Below, piece after piece: positions 7,664 through 16,351 of a stretch of DNA of 64,000 bases. The notes under the pieces were generated by a model. The model did not search any database, had not been told where the DNA came from, and saw only the letters and a list, made by a program, of their open reading frames with translations. Source of the stretch: an uncultured Clostridia bacterium (GTDB taxonomy: Bacteria; Bacillota; Clostridia; Oscillospirales; Acutalibacteraceae). Location of the stretch: NCBI GenBank assembly GCA_946184295.1, contig CAMHEZ010000002.1, positions 79,916-143,915 on the forward strand, read 5' to 3'. A program made the position numbers and the translations under genes. How positions within the stretch are numbered: the first letter of the stretch is position 1; every line of letters starts with the position of its first letter.

Positions 7664-8755
7664 CTACAGCAGCCAGATCAGGTAGCACAGCAGCACCAAC
7701 GCAGCGCATACGCCGCCTGTGATACATGCCAGCCACTTGAAATAGATGCTCATGTCGCAGGGCAGATTGCCCACAAATTTGCCGGTCTGCCCGTTCATGG
7801 CAAAAAGATAGTGCTGACCGTTCCATGTGGTGGTCATAAGCCACACAGGAAACAGGGCATATTTTGCTTTACTGTTGGTCAGCTGAATATTGACACTCTC
7901 GGGTCTGACGCTCTGATATCCCGTAACGGTGGATTGAAACTCGCTCTCGGTGCTTTTGCGCACGCGCTCGTTGGCGCGGGTGACGCACTGCTCATCATTG
8001 ACATCGTATTTGTCCGCCAGATAGCCCGACAAATAGGCCGTCTGGAAATCCACAGCCTTGGTAAAGTCGAACGGCTCGAGCGACTCGGTGAGATCGTTGG
8101 GAATTTTGGAGCAGCCGTCCACCGGGATATGCTCAAAACGAACACTGCCGCCGCGTGTCACGGAATAATGGCGCGTATCAGTGTAATTATAACGGCTGTC
8201 GCTCCACACGCGCACTTTGGTGGCGCGATAAGTGATCTGTGCGTTGGAATCCGTATCGAACAGCCAGAACGGCACATAAACGCCCTTGATTTCGTCGATG
8301 TGATGGTCGGTCTTGAAGGCCTTGGGCAGCAGCGTCTTTCCCTTCAGATGCCGGGCAAAGGCTGCCTTGGCCGCCTCCTTATCCAGCTGGAAGGGAATGA
8401 CATAGTCGGGCCGCAGCGCTCCCTTGAGCCGCCCCGTCATGATGACGGGATTGCCGCAGAAGGGGCAATGGGTCGCCGCTGTGGTCTCGTCACAGACGAT
8501 TTCGCCGCCGCAGGAATTGCAGACATACACCGACATACCGTCTGCCTCTTCCCCTGACCATTCATCCCGGGGCGTTTCCTGCCATGTCATCTCGTCCGGC
8601 GCGGCCTCACTGCTTTTCAGCACTTCATCATAGCTTTTGAGGGTTTCCACCTCAAATTCCGTATCGCAGAAGGGACATTTCATCTTCTGGAGGCTGCTGT
8701 CAAATTCCATCTTGCCCCCGCAGCATGGGCATTTGTATTCCATTAATTCTGCCAT
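7664..8755 (-). CDS. TFIIB-type zinc-ribbon membrane protein, YdjG-like
   Basis: 363 aa. The N-terminal ~110 residues hold two zinc ribbons with paired CxxC motifs (YKCPCCGGK, KCPFCDTEF; YVCNSCGGEIVC, CPFCGNPV). The middle is a beta-rich domain with VYVPFWLFDTDS, and one transmembrane segment near the C-terminus (about 337-361) anchors it with the bulk in the cytoplasm. Gap to the TPM gene is 15 bp. Despite the name of the zinc fold it is unlikely to be a transcription factor; the arrangement matches YdjG of Bacillus. Confidence 0.75.
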   Translation of the reverse strand: MAELMEYKCPCCGGKMEFDSSLQKMKCPFCDTEFEVETLKSYDEVLKSSEAAPDEMTWQETPRDEWSGEEADGMSVYVCNSCGGEIVCDETTAATHCPFCGNPVIMTGRLKGALRPDYVIPFQLDKEAAKAAFARHLKGKTLLPKAFKTDHHIDEIKGVYVPFWLFDTDSNAQITYRATKVRVWSDSRYNYTDTRHYSVTRGGSVRFEHIPVDGCSKIPNDLTESLEPFDFTKAVDFQTAYLSGYLADKYDVNDEQCVTRANERVRKSTESEFQSTVTGYQSVRPESVNIQLTNSKAKYALFPVWLMTTTWNGQHYLFAMNGQTGKFVGNLPCDMSIYFKWLACITGGVCAALVLLCYLIWLL

Positions 8756-8856
8756 GATTCACACTCCCCCATGACATAAAGCAAGCGCAGCCTTCTGCCC
8801 GCTATTGCCGCAAACAAAGGGCTGCGCCCGTTTATTTCAAATATGACCTGTACGAA

Positions 8857-10152
8857 TTACTGCACTTTGTCGTTATCGTCGAACGGATCGCCGCATTCCG
8901 GGCAGAACTTGGGCGGATGATAGGGATCGGCAGGCTGCCAGCCGCACTTGTCACAGCGATAGAGCGGTGCCCCGGCGGGCTTGGGCTTGCCGCAGTTCAT
9001 ACAGAACTTGCCCTGATTCTGTGTGCCGCACTGACACGTCCAGCCCTGGGCGGACGCCTGCGGGGCAGGCTGCTGGCCGTACTGAGGCTGCTGCTGGTAT
9101 TGCTGCTGCCCGTACTGCTGGGGCTGCTGATACGGCTGCTGTTGCTGCCCCATCTGGAAGAGGTTGGCGGCGGTGTTCGCACCGCCGGCATTCTGCGCCA
9201 TACCCATCCCCATGAAACCGGTCATCGCGCCGGCAGTATTCTTGGCCGCGTCCTGCATGGCCTGTGCCTGCGAGCCAATGAGCGTGGCGGCGGCCATGTT
9301 CGGGTCGCGGTTGATGGCGTTACGCTGGGCGGTCTTGATGAGGTCGGCATCCTCCTGCGGCAGGGTGATGGAGTTGAACGCCACGGAAACGATCTCAATG
9401 CCGCGCAAGTTGCTCCACTTCTGGGACAGCACGCTGTTCATGGCGTTGCACAACTCGTCAACATGGGCGGGCACCTCATTTGGGCGCACCTGCATGGCGG
9501 AGATCTGCGCCAGACCCGGCTGGAGCGCACTGATAAATTCCGTCTTAAGCTGGTTATCCAGCTGAATGCGCTTATAATCCTCGGTCACATTGCCCGACAC
9601 GTTGGTGTAGAACAGCAGCGGGTTGGTGATCCTGTAGGAAAATACGCCGTTGCAGCGGATGGAGACGTCGATATCAAGGTTGATATTTCTGTCCACCACG
9701 CGGAACGGCACGGGATTGGCGGTGCCGAACTTGTTGTCGGTAATTTCCTTGGTATTGAAGTAATAGACGCGCTGATCCTTACCGGTGTCGCCGCCGAAGG
9801 TAAAGCGCTTGCCGATCTGCTTGAAGGTATTGACAATGTTCTGGCCGAGGCTACCGTAGAACAAGCTCGGCTCGGTGGAGGAATCATACGTAAATTCACC
9901 CGGCATGGCGCAAAATTCCACGACCTTGCCCTGCTCCACGATCATCATGCACTGACCGTCGGCAACGGCGATTCTGGAGCCGTTGGAGATGATGTTGTCG
10001 TTGCCCTTGGTATTGGAGGAACGGCTGGTGATTTGCTTTTTGCCGCGCACGGCGAGGGTATCCACCGGAATTGAATCACAATAGAAAAATTCCTTCCACT
10101 GGTCGGCCATCACGCCGCCGGCGGCGCCTGACAAAGCTTTAATCAGTCCCAT
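8857..10152 (-). CDS. SPFH-domain protein with C-terminal zinc ribbons, YdjI-like
   Basis: 431 aa. Residues ~1-290 form an SPFH/virion-core type domain of the YdjI family (starts MGLIKALSGAAGGVMADQWK; contains DIDVSIRCNGVFSYRI and SALQPGLAQISAMQVRPNEV). An Ala/Gly/Gln-rich linker follows, with runs of QQPYQQPQQYGQ, then two zinc-binding clusters (WTCQCGTQNQGKFCMNCG; YRCDKCGW...FCPECG). SPFH proteins oligomerise at membranes. No pspA gene accompanies it, unlike the Bacillus operon. Confidence 0.8.
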   Translation of the reverse strand: MGLIKALSGAAGGVMADQWKEFFYCDSIPVDTLAVRGKKQITSRSSNTKGNDNIISNGSRIAVADGQCMMIVEQGKVVEFCAMPGEFTYDSSTEPSLFYGSLGQNIVNTFKQIGKRFTFGGDTGKDQRVYYFNTKEITDNKFGTANPVPFRVVDRNINLDIDVSIRCNGVFSYRITNPLLFYTNVSGNVTEDYKRIQLDNQLKTEFISALQPGLAQISAMQVRPNEVPAHVDELCNAMNSVLSQKWSNLRGIEIVSVAFNSITLPQEDADLIKTAQRNAINRDPNMAAATLIGSQAQAMQDAAKNTAGAMTGFMGMGMAQNAGGANTAANLFQMGQQQQPYQQPQQYGQQQYQQQPQYGQQPAPQASAQGWTCQCGTQNQGKFCMNCGKPKPAGAPLYRCDKCGWQPADPYHPPKFCPECGDPFDDNDKVQ

Positions 10153-10209
10153 AGTAACATGAAACCCCTTTCAAAATGTTTTGTTGTCTGCGAGCCAAAA
10201 GCTCTTTGC

Positions 10210-10563
10210 TTATCGCTTCTTTAAAAACTGCTCGTTGCTCGTCACAGAATACGGATTTTTATTGGGTCTGTCTTCAGGCGGTTCGTTGCCGACGTGATTG
10301 GCCCACACAATGAGCAGCGTCACCAACAGCACATAGCCCAGCCACAGACCCAGCGCAAGCCAGAATGCCCACAGCGGCCATTGCAGGAAGAAATGCGCCA
10401 CCAGCAGTCCCCACGCGGGAATCGACCAGCCGACACGCAGCACCAGACTCCAGAGGAAGGTCAGAACAAATCCGCTGAATCCGCTGCCCTTCACGCCGCC
10501 TCTCGGCTGCATTTTGTACTTTCCGTAAAGTCCGTCACCCAAAGCGCACACGCCCCTTTCCAT
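10210..10563 (-). CDS. Small membrane protein of the SPFH cluster
   Basis: 117 aa with three hydrophobic segments (about 28-50, 52-70 and 70-93) and a polar tail (PPEDRPNKNPYSVTSNEQFL). I do not recognise the family. It is 57 bp upstream of the SPFH gene on the same strand and is probably the first gene of that unit. The start is uncertain; an internal ATG at codon 18 is possible. Confidence 0.5.
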   Translation of the reverse strand: MERGVCALGDGLYGKYKMQPRGGVKGSGFSGFVLTFLWSLVLRVGWSIPAWGLLVAHFFLQWPLWAFWLALGLWLGYVLLVTLLIVWANHVGNEPPEDRPNKNPYSVTSNEQFLKKR

Positions 10564-10640
10564 TCGGCATATTTGGCATATTCCGACAAATTTTTCATGC
10601 CGTATTCGAATTTATTATAACATATGGTCTTCAATTATGC

Positions 10641-10677
10641 AATATGTTTTTCAAAACTTATTTTGGAAAAACATATT
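10641..10677. repeat. Perfect 12-bp inverted repeat
   Basis: AATATGTTTTTC and its exact complement are separated by 13 bp and abut the left edge of the first dispersed repeat. No T tract follows on either strand, so it is not a standard terminator. Confidence 0.6.
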
Positions 10678-10858
10678 TGACGGAAACTGTATTGGGATTC
10701 GCCCGACCTTGCTACATGTCTTGGTGCATCCCGCTCGCTCAGCCGATGGCTTCGCTTGTGAGGCTTTGCCCCACTCCCCAGTGGTGGCGCCGCCCCCACG
10801 CCCCCGCCAGGAGGTGCCTGCACCCCCTGGACTCCCGCGCTTCGCTTAATTATTTTTC
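10675..10858 (+). repeat. Dispersed hairpin-rich repeat, copy 1
   Basis: About 180 bp, the most diverged of three copies. Shared landmarks are TTTGACGGAAAC, GGATTCGCCC, CAGGAGGTGCCTGCACCCCC, and the end ACTCCCGCGCTTCGCTTAATTA. The middle is GC-rich with hairpins such as CCACT-cccc-AGTGG. Its right end lies inside the last codons of the DUF2974 gene. Confidence 0.85.
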
Positions 10859-11979
10859 AATTGATTCCGCGTCTTTTCCCACTGTTCCCACGACTTTTTC
10901 GCGCCGCTGAGGAACACTTCCTTGCCCGCGTCAAAGAGCTTTTTGAGCGAGGCGGTGACTTCCTCGGACGTGGCCTTGTCAAGACTGCCGAGCGCCTTAC
11001 CGATGGCGCTGTAGGAAAGCCATTTGTTTTCGTTCATCTCGGTGATGGTGGAAGCGCCGGAGGCCTCCATCGAGTCGAAGATAGCCGAGACGACGGCCTG
11101 TTTCTGTTCGGCGTCCATGCTGTCAATCCAGCCGGTGAAGGTCTCGTCCATGAAGGTGCTTTCGGGCGAGAGTCCGTCCGCCGTGACGAACCGGTCGCAC
11201 CGCACACACCATGTGTAGGGGTCATGCTGGAGTAGTCCTTTCGCCTCACTCATAATCACCTTACGCGCAGCCTTGCTAGAAAGTAGTATGCCGATCAGGG
11301 ACGATTCGGGCACGATCTTGACCACCTTGCTCAGCACGGCCTTGTATGCGGGAGAATCCGCCAGACTGCTGTTGAAGCCTGGCCCGTCGTTGGAATAGAC
11401 CTCGACAATACGCCCACTTTCGATTACCGTGGGGTCACAGAATGCCGCCGCGTACACCGCGAAATTGCCGCCCTTGGAGTGGCCGCCCACGCGAATCGGC
11501 TCGGTTGTCGCCGCCGCCAGCCGGTTGAGATAGGCCGCGGCCTCCGACTGTCCGGGCGTTTGGGGCAGAAAGCTGATGTTGAAATCCTCGCGCCAGCCCA
11601 CAATGGTGTTGTCGGTGCCGCGGAAGGCCACGTAAAGCGTGCCGTCGCCGAGGGCAAAGGTCATGGCGGCAAACTGCACTTCTTCGCCCTGATCGACCTT
11701 GTTGACATAGCCGCCCACCCGTACATCTTTGTAACGCACACAGGCTGCCGCCTTCTCCAGCAGCGGACGCGGGTCATTGATGAGCACCGATTCGTAACCT
11801 AACGCGATGTATTTCTCGCACAGCTCCGCCAGCGATACGGTAAAAGCAAACGCCTCCGGCACGATATCCTGCATCTCGGCATAGGCAAGCTCCGAGAAAA
11901 TCAGATTGTCCACTTCGTTAAAACCGCGCTCGGCAAAGCTCAGATCGCCCCGCCAGTCAATATAATCCATGATATTCAT
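10846..11979 (-). CDS. DUF2974 (Mbeg1-like) alpha/beta hydrolase
   Basis: 377 aa from the ATG 6 bases after AAGGTG. The alpha/beta-hydrolase nucleophile elbow is GGHSKGGNFAVYAA (about residue 168), preceded by the oxyanion region VAFRGTD and followed by an Asp-containing segment VYSNDGPGF. This is the layout of DUF2974 proteins, which look like cytoplasmic lipases or esterases of unknown substrate. The last four codons and the stop lie in the AT-rich end of the dispersed repeat, so the C-terminus (LKNN) was probably set by that insertion. Confidence 0.8.
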   Translation of the reverse strand: MNIMDYIDWRGDLSFAERGFNEVDNLIFSELAYAEMQDIVPEAFAFTVSLAELCEKYIALGYESVLINDPRPLLEKAAACVRYKDVRVGGYVNKVDQGEEVQFAAMTFALGDGTLYVAFRGTDNTIVGWREDFNISFLPQTPGQSEAAAYLNRLAAATTEPIRVGGHSKGGNFAVYAAAFCDPTVIESGRIVEVYSNDGPGFNSSLADSPAYKAVLSKVVKIVPESSLIGILLSSKAARKVIMSEAKGLLQHDPYTWCVRCDRFVTADGLSPESTFMDETFTGWIDSMDAEQKQAVVSAIFDSMEASGASTITEMNENKWLSYSAIGKALGSLDKATSEEVTASLKKLFDAGKEVFLSGAKKSWEQWEKTRNQLKNN

Positions 11980-12021
11980 TGCTGTCACCTTGTTTTCTGA
12001 ATTTTTGAGATGAAAAAACTG

Positions 12022-15000
12022 TCACACTCTCATTTTCAATGTGGAGCCGTCATACGTCTTTACCACTTCGATACCGTAGGGAATACGCTCCTTCAGCTCA
12101 CTGACATGGGAGATGATTCCCAGCAGCTTGTTCTCACGCACCTGTGTGATGGCGTCCATGGCCGTGTCAAGCGTTTCGCTGTCCAGCGAGCCGAAGCCTT
12201 CGTCGATAAACAGGGAATCCAGATGAATCCCCCCTGCGAAGCTCTGCACCACGTCGGACAGTCCGAATGCCAGCGACAGCGACGCCAGGAAAAGCTCGCC
12301 GCCCGACAGCGTGGCCACCGGCCGTTCGCGGCCCGCCGCACTGTCTACGATCTCAATATCCAGTCCCTGATGACGCGCCCGTCCGCTTTTGGTTTCTTTG
12401 CGCTTCATCGCATACTGCCCTTTCGTGAGCTTGGTCAGGTAAAGATTGGCGCTCAGAATGACCTCGTCCATCTTGATGCCGATAACATATTGATGAATCG
12501 GCACGCCCGCTTCGTTGCGCCCCGAAAGCAGGTAATTCATGCGGGCCGCGGCGGCGTACTGCTCCTGAAGCTTGGCCAGCAGCCCCTCTTCCCTTGCCAC
12601 CGTATCCGCTGTGTCTTGCAGGAATTGCAGACGTGTGTGGACATTGCCGATCTGCCGCGCGATTTCCTGTCCTTCCTCAATGGCGGCCGCATTGGCGGCG
12701 CGGAGACTGTCAAGTGCCGGCGGTTGTTTTCCTTCCAGCCGTGTCGCAAGCTCTGTTGCACGTGTTCGGGCAAAGTGAAGCTGCTGATAATAAGCGTTCA
12801 ACTGCTGCTCGTGTTCCGCCTCAACGTTCTCCGGCAGCACGCCGCCCTCGATGTCGGTATTCGCGGCAATGTTCAGCTCTGCACACTTAGTGCGGTATTC
12901 CGTCTCCCTCGTCTCTTGGTCGGCATATGCTGCTGTCATACGCTCCTGCGCGGCCTTGTAAGTAGCCTGTGCCGCACTGTATTGCGTGGAGGCGTCGGCA
13001 AGCGCGTCCTGCAACCCTTTGATCTGCGCTTCAATGGTACGGAGCTCACGCTGCGCCTGCGTGAGCTTCTGATCCAGCAACGCAAAGTCGGCAATACCCT
13101 TGGCCTGAAGCCGTTCGGTCAGAGAATCCACTGTTTGTTTAGCGGAAGTAATTTGAATTTTCAAATTGTTGAGATTGGTGTTGGTTGCTTCGATATCATG
13201 TGTATTGGCGGTCAGTCGGTTTTGCAGCTCGCCAAGCTTGGCCTGCGCCTTCGCCGTCTTGCCCGACAGCTTGCGAAGCGCCTGTACCCGCTGTTCCGCC
13301 GTGTCCCACTCGGTCTTGATTTCTGAGGAAGGTCTTTCCATGCTGCCGCCCAACTCTTCCCGCAACGGTTCCATCGTTTGCCAAAGTACGTTGTGTTCAG
13401 TCAGCAGGGAGGAATAATCGGTTCTCGCCTGCTCCAGCGCCTTGTCACATATCTCCTGCGCCTTTTTGCACTTTTCCCGCTCGGCGGCAGTCGGCGTGTT
13501 CTCGGAAGGGTGTGCGAGCTTCGGGTGATGCACCGAACCGCAGACCGGACAGGGCGCATCTTCCGACAGTGTGGAAGCGAGAGAATATGCCTTGTCGTTC
13601 ATGATGGCCTGCTCTACGGCTGCGGCAATCGCCCGGGCAGATTCACAGTCCTGCTCACAGTTTGCAATTCGACTCTCGGCTTGCTCGATCTGCTGTGCCA
13701 ATTCCTTAAGCCGGGCACTTTTTTCCTCCCATTCGGCGGTCAGTCTGAATTGCTGTTCCAGCCGGTGAGACGTTTCCACTGCCCCGTTGAGCGCGGCCGT
13801 GGCGGCATGGCACTCTTCCAGAAACGCGTTGCCCTTGGCAATGCTTTCCTCCATGTCGGCTTTATCCTTACGAAAACCGGCCAACCGTGTTTCCTCTGCC
13901 TGATAAGAACGCTCACCCGTCTCCCGTTTGCGCTGCGCCTCGTCATACGCCACCCGGCTTTGCGCCAGCTCGCTCAGGCTTGACACCGCCGCCTGTAACG
14001 CGCCTTTTTGCTGCTCCAAATCAGAAAGTGATACCGCGTTTTTTTGCGCCTGTTCCCAATTTTTCTGCGCGGCGTTTTGCGCCTGTTCGGCCTGTGTCAC
14101 AATTTTTTCACTGTTGACTGCGGTCGCCTGTGCCGCCTTCATCATTTGATATTGCGGCAGCACACCGCGGAGTTTCCGACTGTGCTGCAAGCGTTCCTCC
14201 ATCGCAGTAAATCGGGCAGCATCGACGGTAAGCCTTTGCAGCGTGCCGCGCTGCTGTTCCCATTCGGCAAACAACCCGGCCGTTTCCTCGCCGGCTTTTA
14301 ACGCGGCAGCGGCAGTTGTCATCTTTTGGTTGTTTTCCTGAGCCTTTGCTTCCAGCGCCTGCAAATCGGCCTTGGTTTGTGTTATTCTGCCCTGTAATTC
14401 CTCCGCGTTGGCACACTCGGCTGCTTGCAGGGAAATATCGCGGCTATGGGTATGCTCGCTGCACAGCTTATCAATGCGGCGGTATTCCTCCGCAATGCGA
14501 TCCGTAATACGTTCCCAGCGCTCGGTGTCGAACAGCTTCTTGAAAATCGCCTCCTTTTCATCACTGGAGGCGGTAAGCAGCTCGCGAAATTCGCCCTGCG
14601 GCAGCATGATAACCTTGACAAACTGCGCCTGCGTCAGCTTGAGAATACTCTCGGCGGTTTCGTTGACCGCGCCGGATTTGCCGGACGTAATCAGTTTCCA
14701 GTTCTCATCGCCTTCCTGACGGCAATAACAGGCACTCTCTGCGTCTTTGAGCAGCGGTTCGCCCTTGCGGGCATTCGGCAGGTGCCAGCGGCGGCAGAAC
14801 CGGTATTGCTTGCCGCCGAGACCGAACTGATATTCCAGCTCGGTGTCCACGGAGGACGGCGCACTGCCGCACCGGAGCTGCTTCCAGTCCTTGGCGCGTT
14901 CGCTGCCGGTGGCCTTGCCGTAAAGCGCCACGCACATCGCGTCGAGAATCGTCGTCTTGCCCCCGCCTGTCTTTCCCGTGATGAGAAACAGGCCGTTGTC

Positions 15001-15078
15001 ATAAAGCTTGGTAAAATCCACCTCGGCGGTGCCGCAGTAGGAACCAAAGGCGGTCATTTTCAGATAGATCGGTTTCAA
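12022..15078 (-). CDS. sbcC: Exonuclease SbcCD subunit C
   Basis: 1018 aa. Rad50/SMC-type ATPase: Walker A GKTGGGKTTILDAM (about residue 35), long coiled coils, a zinc-hook CPVCGSVHHP near the centre, then signature TLSGGELFLASLSLAFGL and Walker B LFIDEGFGSLD. It starts with TTG overlapping the sbcD stop (TTGA). With SbcD it forms the complex that processes DNA ends, hairpins and stalled forks. Length is typical (about 1000-1050). Confidence 0.96.
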   Translation of the reverse strand: MKPIYLKMTAFGSYCGTAEVDFTKLYDNGLFLITGKTGGGKTTILDAMCVALYGKATGSERAKDWKQLRCGSAPSSVDTELEYQFGLGGKQYRFCRRWHLPNARKGEPLLKDAESACYCRQEGDENWKLITSGKSGAVNETAESILKLTQAQFVKVIMLPQGEFRELLTASSDEKEAIFKKLFDTERWERITDRIAEEYRRIDKLCSEHTHSRDISLQAAECANAEELQGRITQTKADLQALEAKAQENNQKMTTAAAALKAGEETAGLFAEWEQQRGTLQRLTVDAARFTAMEERLQHSRKLRGVLPQYQMMKAAQATAVNSEKIVTQAEQAQNAAQKNWEQAQKNAVSLSDLEQQKGALQAAVSSLSELAQSRVAYDEAQRKRETGERSYQAEETRLAGFRKDKADMEESIAKGNAFLEECHAATAALNGAVETSHRLEQQFRLTAEWEEKSARLKELAQQIEQAESRIANCEQDCESARAIAAAVEQAIMNDKAYSLASTLSEDAPCPVCGSVHHPKLAHPSENTPTAAEREKCKKAQEICDKALEQARTDYSSLLTEHNVLWQTMEPLREELGGSMERPSSEIKTEWDTAEQRVQALRKLSGKTAKAQAKLGELQNRLTANTHDIEATNTNLNNLKIQITSAKQTVDSLTERLQAKGIADFALLDQKLTQAQRELRTIEAQIKGLQDALADASTQYSAAQATYKAAQERMTAAYADQETRETEYRTKCAELNIAANTDIEGGVLPENVEAEHEQQLNAYYQQLHFARTRATELATRLEGKQPPALDSLRAANAAAIEEGQEIARQIGNVHTRLQFLQDTADTVAREEGLLAKLQEQYAAAARMNYLLSGRNEAGVPIHQYVIGIKMDEVILSANLYLTKLTKGQYAMKRKETKSGRARHQGLDIEIVDSAAGRERPVATLSGGELFLASLSLAFGLSDVVQSFAGGIHLDSLFIDEGFGSLDSETLDTAMDAITQVRENKLLGIISHVSELKERIPYGIEVVKTYDGSTLKMRV

Positions 15079-16223
15079 TTATCGTCCTCCTCCATCCCCG
15101 CGCTGATCGCGTTGAAAAATGCCTTTTCCTCTTCGGAAGGCTCCACCTTGCAGATATCCCGCAGGAAAGAGATCATGATCTCCTCGTCGGAAATGGTGCG
15201 GCTGTCCATTCTCTCCCGCAGTGTGTCGCGGTCGCTGCCGCTCTCCGCCGCACGGGTCAGGTAAGACTGGCTCAGTCCCAGTATATTCGGATACTTTTCA
15301 CGCAGCCGCGTCATAGGTTCATAAATCAGATGATCGTCGTTGACCGCGGCAAATATGTAATCGTCCGAACAATTGTCCTCCACGCTGAGCAATTCTTCAA
15401 AGGTGCCCGTCACGGTGCGCATTTCGCGGAGGGGAACGATGGGGATTTTCTGAACGGACATGGCGTTGTCCGTATCAATGAGCAGCATGGATTTATCCCG
15501 TTCATTGACATCAAAGGAATAGCGCAGGGGCGAGCCGCTGTAATAGACATTTGTCCCTGCCTTCTGCGGGGAATGAATGTGTCCCAGACAGGTGAAGTCA
15601 AACAGCGAAAAGATGTCCGACGAGACTTGCTGGGTGCCTCCCACGGTGATCTGACTTTCACTCTCACAGGTGACAGATCCCGTCACAGTACAGTGGGTCA
15701 CAAGGATATTGGGACAGTCGTCGGAGAGCTGCGGACGGGCTTTCTCAAAGAGCGCCGCATAGGCTTCATTCATGTCTTTCAGGTCTTCCCGCCCGAGATA
15801 ATGTCTGACCTGCGTGATATCACAGTACGGCAGGAGAAAGAACCGCGCCTTGCTGCCGTCCGGCGTCGTGATACTGATGGGTTCAAGAAAATATTCAATG
15901 CCGTTGGCCAGATAGATACCCGCGCCCCACATGAGCCGCGCCCCCGGAATGAGGCGTTCGGCACTGTCGTGATTGCCGGATATGGCCAGCAGCGAGATGC
16001 CTCGATCCGCCGCCGCATACAGTGTCTGCTCAAACAGCTCGATAGCCGGCACCGGCGCGATGCGGCGGTCATAGATGTCCCCCGCCAGCACGATCACATC
16101 GGGGGCATATGCGTCGAGCGCGGGCAAAAAAACATGTTCGATAAAATACCGTTGGTCGTCAATCATGGACTGCACCGAAACAAATTTTCCGAGGTGCCAG
16201 TCCGAAGTATGCAATATTTTCAA
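15075..16223 (-). CDS. sbcD: Exonuclease SbcCD subunit D
   Basis: 382 aa if begun at TTG 16223, 8 bases after GGAG; this gives the family-typical start MKILHTSDWHLGK. The Mre11-like phosphoesterase motifs are complete: HTSDWHLG, VLAGDIYDR, AISGNHDS, and FTCLGHIHSPQ. It cleaves DNA with manganese in the SbcCD complex and is translationally coupled to sbcC by a 4-base overlap. Confidence 0.95.
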   Translation of the reverse strand: MKILHTSDWHLGKFVSVQSMIDDQRYFIEHVFLPALDAYAPDVIVLAGDIYDRRIAPVPAIELFEQTLYAAADRGISLLAISGNHDSAERLIPGARLMWGAGIYLANGIEYFLEPISITTPDGSKARFFLLPYCDITQVRHYLGREDLKDMNEAYAALFEKARPQLSDDCPNILVTHCTVTGSVTCESESQITVGGTQQVSSDIFSLFDFTCLGHIHSPQKAGTNVYYSGSPLRYSFDVNERDKSMLLIDTDNAMSVQKIPIVPLREMRTVTGTFEELLSVEDNCSDDYIFAAVNDDHLIYEPMTRLREKYPNILGLSQSYLTRAAESGSDRDTLRERMDSRTISDEEIMISFLRDICKVEPSEEEKAFFNAISAGMEEDDN

Positions 16224-16257
16224 ATCATCAGCTCCGTCATCATGTAGGTTTTGTATT

Positions 16258-16286
16258 ATTCTATCACAAACAGTACGGAAGAACAA
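16258..16286 (-). promoter_or_regulatory. sbcDC promoter
   Basis: TTGTTC, 17-bp spacer, TAGAAT, 35 bp before the sbcD start. Confidence 0.5.
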
Positions 16287-16305
16287 GTCTATTGATAAAA
16301 AATAT

Positions 16306-16347
16306 AAAAATCACGTCTGAAACCGCTTGGTCACAGACGTGATTTTA
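16306..16347. terminator. Terminator after mgtE
   Basis: AAAATCACGTCTG pairs with CAGACGTGATTTT, flanked by A and T tracts; on the minus strand it directly follows mgtE. Confidence 0.85.
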
Positions 16348-16351
16348 TTCG

